The notes beneath the pieces are model-generated. The model did no database searches. It saw nothing but the letters and a program-made list of their open reading frames with translations, and was not told where the DNA came from. Of a DNA stretch of 64,000 nt, positions 59,958 to 64,000 are shown piece by piece. The position numbers and the translations under genes are program-made. Source of the stretch: Methylobacterium sp. B4 (lineage in GTDB: Bacteria; Pseudomonadota; Alphaproteobacteria; Rhizobiales; Beijerinckiaceae); NCBI RefSeq assembly GCF_003201865.1, contig NZ_QJJJ01000008.1, positions 124,001 through 188,000 of the forward strand, written 5' to 3'. How positions within the stretch are numbered: the stretch's first letter is position 1; each line of letters opens with the position of its first letter.

Positions 59958-62021
59958 ATGAGCGACGGTACGACGATGACGAAGCTCTCGACCTGGCACC
60001 CGGGCGAGACGGCCATCCAGCAGCAGGTCGGCGTCGCCGAGCGCATGGAGGACGTGGGTCGCCGCGTGGTGCGGGACTTCATGCCCGACCAGCACCGCGC
60101 CTTCTACGGGCAAATCCCCTTCATCGTGGCCGGCACCGTCGACCCGCAGGGCGACGCCTGGGCGACCCTGATTGCGGGGGCTCCCGGCTTCATCGGCTCC
60201 TCCGGCCCGACGGCCCTGGAAATCGCGGCCCGCCCCGACACGAGCGACCCGGCGAGCGCGGGCCTGCGCGATGGCGACGCTCTCGGCCTCCTCGGGATCG
60301 AGCTGCACACCCGCCGCCGCAACCGCGTCAACGGCCTGATCCGTTCGATGTCAGACGGCGTCATAAGCTTCGCCGTCGACCAGAGCTTCGGCAACTGCCC
60401 CCAGTACATCCAGCTGCGCGACCTCGCCTTCGTCCGCGACCCGCAGCTGCCCTTCCCGGGCTCCGTCGAGGAGAGCGCCATGCTCGACGCCGGTGCGCGC
60501 GCCATGATCGAGGCCGCCGACACCTTCTTCGTCGCCTCCTACGCCGAGCGCGACGACCGCCGCCAGGTCGACGTCTCGCACCGGGGCGGCAAGGCGGGCT
60601 TCGTCCGGGTCGCCGAGGACGGCACGCTCACGATCCCCGACTTCGCCGGCAACCTCTTCTTCGCCACGCTCGGCAACATCCTCCTGAACGGCAAGGCCGG
60701 CCTGGTCTTCGCCGACTTCGAGACTGGCGATCTCCTCCAGATGACCGGCGACGCCGAGGTCATCCTGTCCTCGCCCGAAATCGCCGCCTTCCAGGGCGCC
60801 GAGCGGCTCTGGACGTTCCGGCCCCGGCGGGTCGTGCGGCGGCGGGGCGCGCTGCCCCTGCGCTGGTCCTTTCGGGCAGATGGCTGGTCGCCGAATTCCC
60901 TGATGACCGGCGACTGGCGCGAGGCCGCCGACCGGCTCCGGGCCGCGGATCTGGCGACGCAATGGCGTCCGTTCACGGTCACGAGGATCGTCGACGAGAG
61001 CCGCGCGATCCGCTCCTTCCATCTCCAGCCTGCGGACGGGTCCGGGCTCATCCCGCACCAGGCGGGGCAGCACCTGCCCATCCGCGTGGCGCTCCCAGGC
61101 GCGGACAAGCCGGTCATCCGCACCTACACGCTGTCCGTCGCGCCCTCGGACGCGGTCTACCGCATCAGCATCAAGCGCGACGGCGCCGTGTCCGGGCACC
61201 TCCACGACACGCTGCGGGTCGGGGACGTGGTCGAGGCACGCGCGCCGGCCGGCGGCTTCACCATCGACGCCCGCGCCAAGCGGCCGGCCGTGCTGCTCGC
61301 CGGCGGCATCGGCATCACGCCGCTCCTCGCGATGCTGCGCCACGTCGTCTACGAGGGCCTGCGCACCCGGGGCATCCGGCCCACCACCCTGATCCAGGCG
61401 GCCCGGTCCAGGGAGGAGCGTCCCTTCGACCGGGAAGTGGCGGAGCTCGTGGGTGCGGCCCAGGGAGCGGTGAAGGTCGTGCGGGTGCTGAGCGCGCCCG
61501 GGGATGCCGTGGAGGGCGTGGACTACGACGTCGCCGGCCGGATCGACATGGCGCTGCTCGCCCGCGTGCTGCCGTTCGGCGACTACGACTTCTACCTCTG
61601 CGGTCCGACCGCCTTCACGCAGGCGCTCTACGACGGCCTGCGCGGCCTGAACGTCGCCGACGACCGCATCCACGCCGAGACCTTCGGCCCCTCGTCCCTG
61701 GTCCGGAGCGTGCCGGCCGGCACCGGGGCGGCCGCGCTGCCGCCCGCGTCGACGGAGCCGATCCCGGTCGCCTTCCTGAATTCTTCGAAGGAAGCGCGCT
61801 GGACGCCCGAAGCCGGAACGCTGCTCGAACTCGCCGAGGCGCGCGGCCTCAGCCCGGAGTTCAGTTGCCGGACCGGAACCTGCGGCACTTGCAGGACCAA
61901 GCTCCTGAAAGGAGCCGTCACCTACGCGAAGTCGCCCACGGCCCCCCACGCGGACGACGAGGTGCTGATCTGCTCGGCCACCCCGGCCGCGGGGAGCGAC
62001 CCCGTCCATCTCGCCCTCTGA
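59958..62021 (+). CDS. Three-domain fusion: PNPOx-like flavin domain, FNR-type reductase, [2Fe-2S] ferredoxin
   Basis: A 687-residue fusion. Residues about 35-260 resemble the pyridoxamine-phosphate-oxidase-like split-barrel ([45 protein letters not shown]). Residues about 335-570 are an FAD/NAD(P) reductase ([42 protein letters not shown]). Residues about 600-687 are a plant-type ferredoxin with C-x4-C-x2-C ([10 protein letters not shown]) and a final Cys in LICSATP. Electrons would flow NAD(P)H to FAD to the cluster to the N-terminal flavin site or an outside acceptor. GGGAGAG precedes the ATG at five bases. Confidence 0.9.
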   Translation: MSDGTTMTKLSTWHPGETAIQQQVGVAERMEDVGRRVVRDFMPDQHRAFYGQIPFIVAGTVDPQGDAWATLIAGAPGFIGSSGPTALEIAARPDTSDPASAGLRDGDALGLLGIELHTRRRNRVNGLIRSMSDGVISFAVDQSFGNCPQYIQLRDLAFVRDPQLPFPGSVEESAMLDAGARAMIEAADTFFVASYAERDDRRQVDVSHRGGKAGFVRVAEDGTLTIPDFAGNLFFATLGNILLNGKAGLVFADFETGDLLQMTGDAEVILSSPEIAAFQGAERLWTFRPRRVVRRRGALPLRWSFRADGWSPNSLMTGDWREAADRLRAADLATQWRPFTVTRIVDESRAIRSFHLQPADGSGLIPHQAGQHLPIRVALPGADKPVIRTYTLSVAPSDAVYRISIKRDGAVSGHLHDTLRVGDVVEARAPAGGFTIDARAKRPAVLLAGGIGITPLLAMLRHVVYEGLRTRGIRPTTLIQAARSREERPFDREVAELVGAAQGAVKVVRVLSAPGDAVEGVDYDVAGRIDMALLARVLPFGDYDFYLCGPTAFTQALYDGLRGLNVADDRIHAETFGPSSLVRSVPAGTGAAALPPASTEPIPVAFLNSSKEARWTPEAGTLLELAEARGLSPEFSCRTGTCGTCRTKLLKGAVTYAKSPTAPHADDEVLICSATPAAGSDPVHLAL

Positions 62022-62089
62022 CCGAAGGGCACGGCCCGCCGACCTCCCTCCCGACACGCGTCCACCCCGAAAACCCTGAGGAGAAGCCG

Positions 62090-62554
62090 ATGTCCCGTCC
62101 CCCGCTGCCGCCGTTCACCGAGGAGAGCGCCATCGAGAAGGTCCGCCTCGCCGAGGACGGATGGAACAGCCGCGACCCGGCCAAGGTTGCCCTGGCCTAC
62201 ACGACCGACACCCGCTGGCGGAACAGGGCCGAGTTCGTGCGGAGCCGCAAGGAGGCCGAGGCCTTCCTGACGCGCAAGTGGAACCGTGAGCTCGACTACC
62301 GCCTGATCAAGGAACTCTGGGCCTTCACCGGCAACCGCATCGCGGTGCGCTACGCCTACGAGTACCGCGACGACAGCGGGCAGTGGTTCCGGGCCTACGG
62401 CAACGAGAACTGGGAGTTCGCCGAGGACGGGCTGATGCGGGCCCGCCACGCCAGCATCAACGAGCACCCGATCCGGGAGGAGGACCGCAAGTTCCGCTGG
62501 CCGCTCGGGCGCCGGCCGGACGACCATCCGGGCCTCAGCCACTTCGGCTTCTGA
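62090..62554 (+). CDS. DUF1348 NTF2-like protein
   Basis: A 154-residue small enzyme-like protein of the SnoaL/NTF2 fold family DUF1348. Landmarks are [48 protein letters not shown] (residues about 18-65), [27 protein letters not shown] (residues about 85-111) and the end [22 protein letters not shown] lies just before the ATG. Function unknown. It follows the fusion oxidoreductase by 68 bases and is probably cotranscribed. Confidence 0.9.
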   Translation: MSRPPLPPFTEESAIEKVRLAEDGWNSRDPAKVALAYTTDTRWRNRAEFVRSRKEAEAFLTRKWNRELDYRLIKELWAFTGNRIAVRYAYEYRDDSGQWFRAYGNENWEFAEDGLMRARHASINEHPIREEDRKFRWPLGRRPDDHPGLSHFGF

Positions 62555-62584
62555 ACCGATCCCCCGAAACCCAGGAGCGCCGCC

Positions 62585-62911
62585 ATGTCTTCCTTCACCG
62601 TAGACAGGCGTGTGCGCCTGTCCATCGCGCTCGCCCTGGCCGACGGCGGTCGTGGCCCGCCCGTTCCGGCGCGGTGGGAATCGGAGGCCCGGACGCTCGG
62701 GATGTGCGGCGCCGAGATCGACGCCGCGCGCCGGGGCCGGAGCTTCGACCTGCGCACGTCGCGGGCGCTGTCCCTGGCCCTGGCGGCGGTCGCGCGTGAC
62801 GGCGGACGCCTGTCACAGGAGCGTGGGCAGGCCGTGCGGTCGGGCATCCCCACCGAGGTTTGCCGCGAGATCGAGAGCCTGGCCGAAGACCTCGCGGGCG
62901 CCGCAAGCTAG
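62585..62911 (+). CDS. AhpD/carboxymuconolactone-decarboxylase-like protein, reduced
   Basis: A 108-residue protein. The stretch WESEARTLGMCGAEIDAARRGRSFDLRTSRALSLALAAV (residues about 31-69) looks like the second half of the AhpD-like core, where partners read E-AR--G-s--EI-AAR-GRsFD. The redox C-x2-C motif of AhpD is absent (single Cys in GMCG and in EVCREI), so peroxidase activity is unlikely. Either a divergent member or a shortened remnant. It starts 30 bases after the DUF1348 gene. Confidence 0.6.
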   Translation: MSSFTVDRRVRLSIALALADGGRGPPVPARWESEARTLGMCGAEIDAARRGRSFDLRTSRALSLALAAVARDGGRLSQERGQAVRSGIPTEVCREIESLAEDLAGAAS

Positions 62912-63030
62912 CCGGCGCGGGCCCGACGCGTCGTTCACCATCCCAAGACGGCCTGGCCGCACGCTGGCACGAACAGCTGTATTCGTCGTGGCTACGATGG
63001 GCATGCCGCCAGGAACGGGGGAGCAGGACC

Positions 63031-63921
63031 ATGGACCGCTGGCAGGCCATGCGCATCTTCGCGAAAGTCGCGGAGACGGCGAGCTTCGCGGAGACCGCGC
63101 GCCTCATGCACATGAGCCCTCCCGCCGTGACGCGAGCCGTCGCCGCGCTGGAGGAGACCATCGGCGCCCGCCTGTTCGTCCGCACCACGCGCTCCGTGAA
63201 GCTCACGGAGGCCGGGGGGCGCTACTACGAGGATTGCCGGCGCATCCTGGCCGACATCGTCGAGGCCGAGGCCGCCGCCGCAGGCTCCTACGCGACGCCC
63301 TCCGGCACGCTCGCGGTCACGGCGTCGGTCCTGTTCGGCCACATGCACGTGCTGCCCATCGTGACCGACTACCTCGACGCCTACCCCACCATGGCGGCGC
63401 GGACGCTGTTCGTCGACCGGCAGGTGAACATCGTCGAGGAAGGCGTCGACGTCGCCGTCCGCATCGGCCACCTGTCGGATTCCGGCTTCACGGCCGCCAG
63501 GGTCGGCTCCGTGCGCCGCGTCGTCTGCGGCTCTCCGGCCTACTTCGAGAGGCACGGCGTCCCGCAGTCCCCGCAGGACCTGAGGGACCACCGCGTCGCC
63601 ATGTCCACGGGTGCCTGGGCATCGACGGAATGGCGGTTCGCGCAGGACCAGCGCGTGACGGTCCATCCGGCCCTGATGAGCAACACGAACGAGGCCGGCA
63701 TCGCCGCGGCGCTGGCGGGCTGGGGCCTGACGCGGGTGCTGCACTACCAGATCGGCTCCGCCTTGCTCGAAGGCCGCCTGCAGGTCGTGTTGGCCGACTA
63801 CGAGGAGGAGCCGCTTCCTATCCACGTGGTCTACCCCGAGGGGCGGCAGGCGCCCGCCAAGGTCAGGACATTCGTCGACCTAGCCGTGGCGCGGCTACGG
63901 GCCAACCGCCTGCTCAACTGA
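63031..63921 (+). CDS. LysR-family transcriptional regulator
   Basis: A 296-residue LTTR. Winged helix in MDRWQAMRIFAKVAETASFAETARLMHMSPPAVTRAVAALEETIGARLFVRTTRSVKLTEAG (first 62 residues by position), then the sensor domain with LAVTASVLFGHMHVLPIVTDYLDAYPTMAARTLFVDRQVNIVEEGVDVAVRIGHL. It ends at a normal stop with 79 bases left in the window, in which I see nothing. It closes the same-strand redox cluster and could regulate it. GGGAGCAGGACC precedes the ATG. Confidence 0.93.
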   Translation: MDRWQAMRIFAKVAETASFAETARLMHMSPPAVTRAVAALEETIGARLFVRTTRSVKLTEAGGRYYEDCRRILADIVEAEAAAAGSYATPSGTLAVTASVLFGHMHVLPIVTDYLDAYPTMAARTLFVDRQVNIVEEGVDVAVRIGHLSDSGFTAARVGSVRRVVCGSPAYFERHGVPQSPQDLRDHRVAMSTGAWASTEWRFAQDQRVTVHPALMSNTNEAGIAAALAGWGLTRVLHYQIGSALLEGRLQVVLADYEEEPLPIHVVYPEGRQAPAKVRTFVDLAVARLRANRLLN

Positions 63922-64000
63922 GCGGTAACAAGGTCGTCGCAGAGCGCCATCGGTCCCGGTGGATGTGACCCAGCCCTCCCGAGGTCGAGGCCGTCCCGAG

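Noticed and set aside
1..64000. CRISPR arrays, prophage, transposases, antiphage systems, biosynthetic clusters
   Set aside because: No spaced direct-repeat array, transposase, integrase, phage structural gene or Cas protein was seen in any frame.

Overview
The window is high-GC DNA (about 70% by eye) from an alphaproteobacterium of the Hyphomicrobiales. Methylobacterium/Methylorubrum is the best guess. This rests on a mesaconyl-CoA hydratase of the ethylmalonyl-CoA pathway, an intracellular PHB depolymerase, FixL/FixJ/FixK oxygen sensing, DUF6894, DUF1127 and DUF3606 proteins typical of that group, and several families of short palindromic repeats. The assignment is from gene content recognised by eye, not from a database search.

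Layout. 1-2.9 kb: end of opgG and all of opgH (periplasmic glucans), then tRNA-Ser(UGA). 3.4-7.3 kb: small proteins, an alpha/beta hydrolase with an Asp nucleophile, an SDR and an L,D-transpeptidase lipoprotein. 7.5-23.7 kb: a glycine-betaine catabolism locus. On the plus strand lie gbcA-gbcB-dgcA-dgcB-etfA-etfB-ybaK. On the minus strand lie a ProV/ProW-type ABC transporter, a 5'-truncated soxA, soxG and sdaA. The genes describe betaine to dimethylglycine to sarcosine to glycine/serine to pyruvate, but soxB, soxD, the first third of soxA and a substrate-binding protein are missing, which looks like a deletion scar. 24.2-27.8 kb: small secreted or disordered proteins and a broken flagellin next to an unrelated gene fragment. 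27.9-42.7 kb: a FixL-FixJ-FixK oxygen-response island with four tandem-domain universal stress proteins, a P-type cation ATPase, a phosphate acyltransferase, a BON protein, Hsp20, a GFA-domain protein and a cytochrome b561. A FixJ-like site precedes fixK, and TTGA-N6-(T/G)CAA FixK boxes sit upstream of six of these transcription units. 42.9-56.3 kb: housekeeping and regulatory genes (TetR, proC, YbjN, ubiK, an OmpR/EnvZ-like pair, GST, phaZ, rpsU with a TTG start, a receiver protein, class II amidotransferase, TSUP permease, mcd, YggT) ending in tRNA-Ala(CGC). 56.6-64 kb: a redox/detoxification cluster of pirin, two LysR regulators, a YcaC-like hydrolase, GST, a three-domain PNPOx-reductase-ferredoxin fusion, DUF1348 and an AhpD-like protein.

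Most notable observations: the FixLJK hypoxia island, whose gene set resembles the mycobacterial DosR dormancy regulon; the decayed sarcosine oxidase operon; and a palindromic repeat inserted in frame inside soxG, with a second copy between genes near 3.6 kb.
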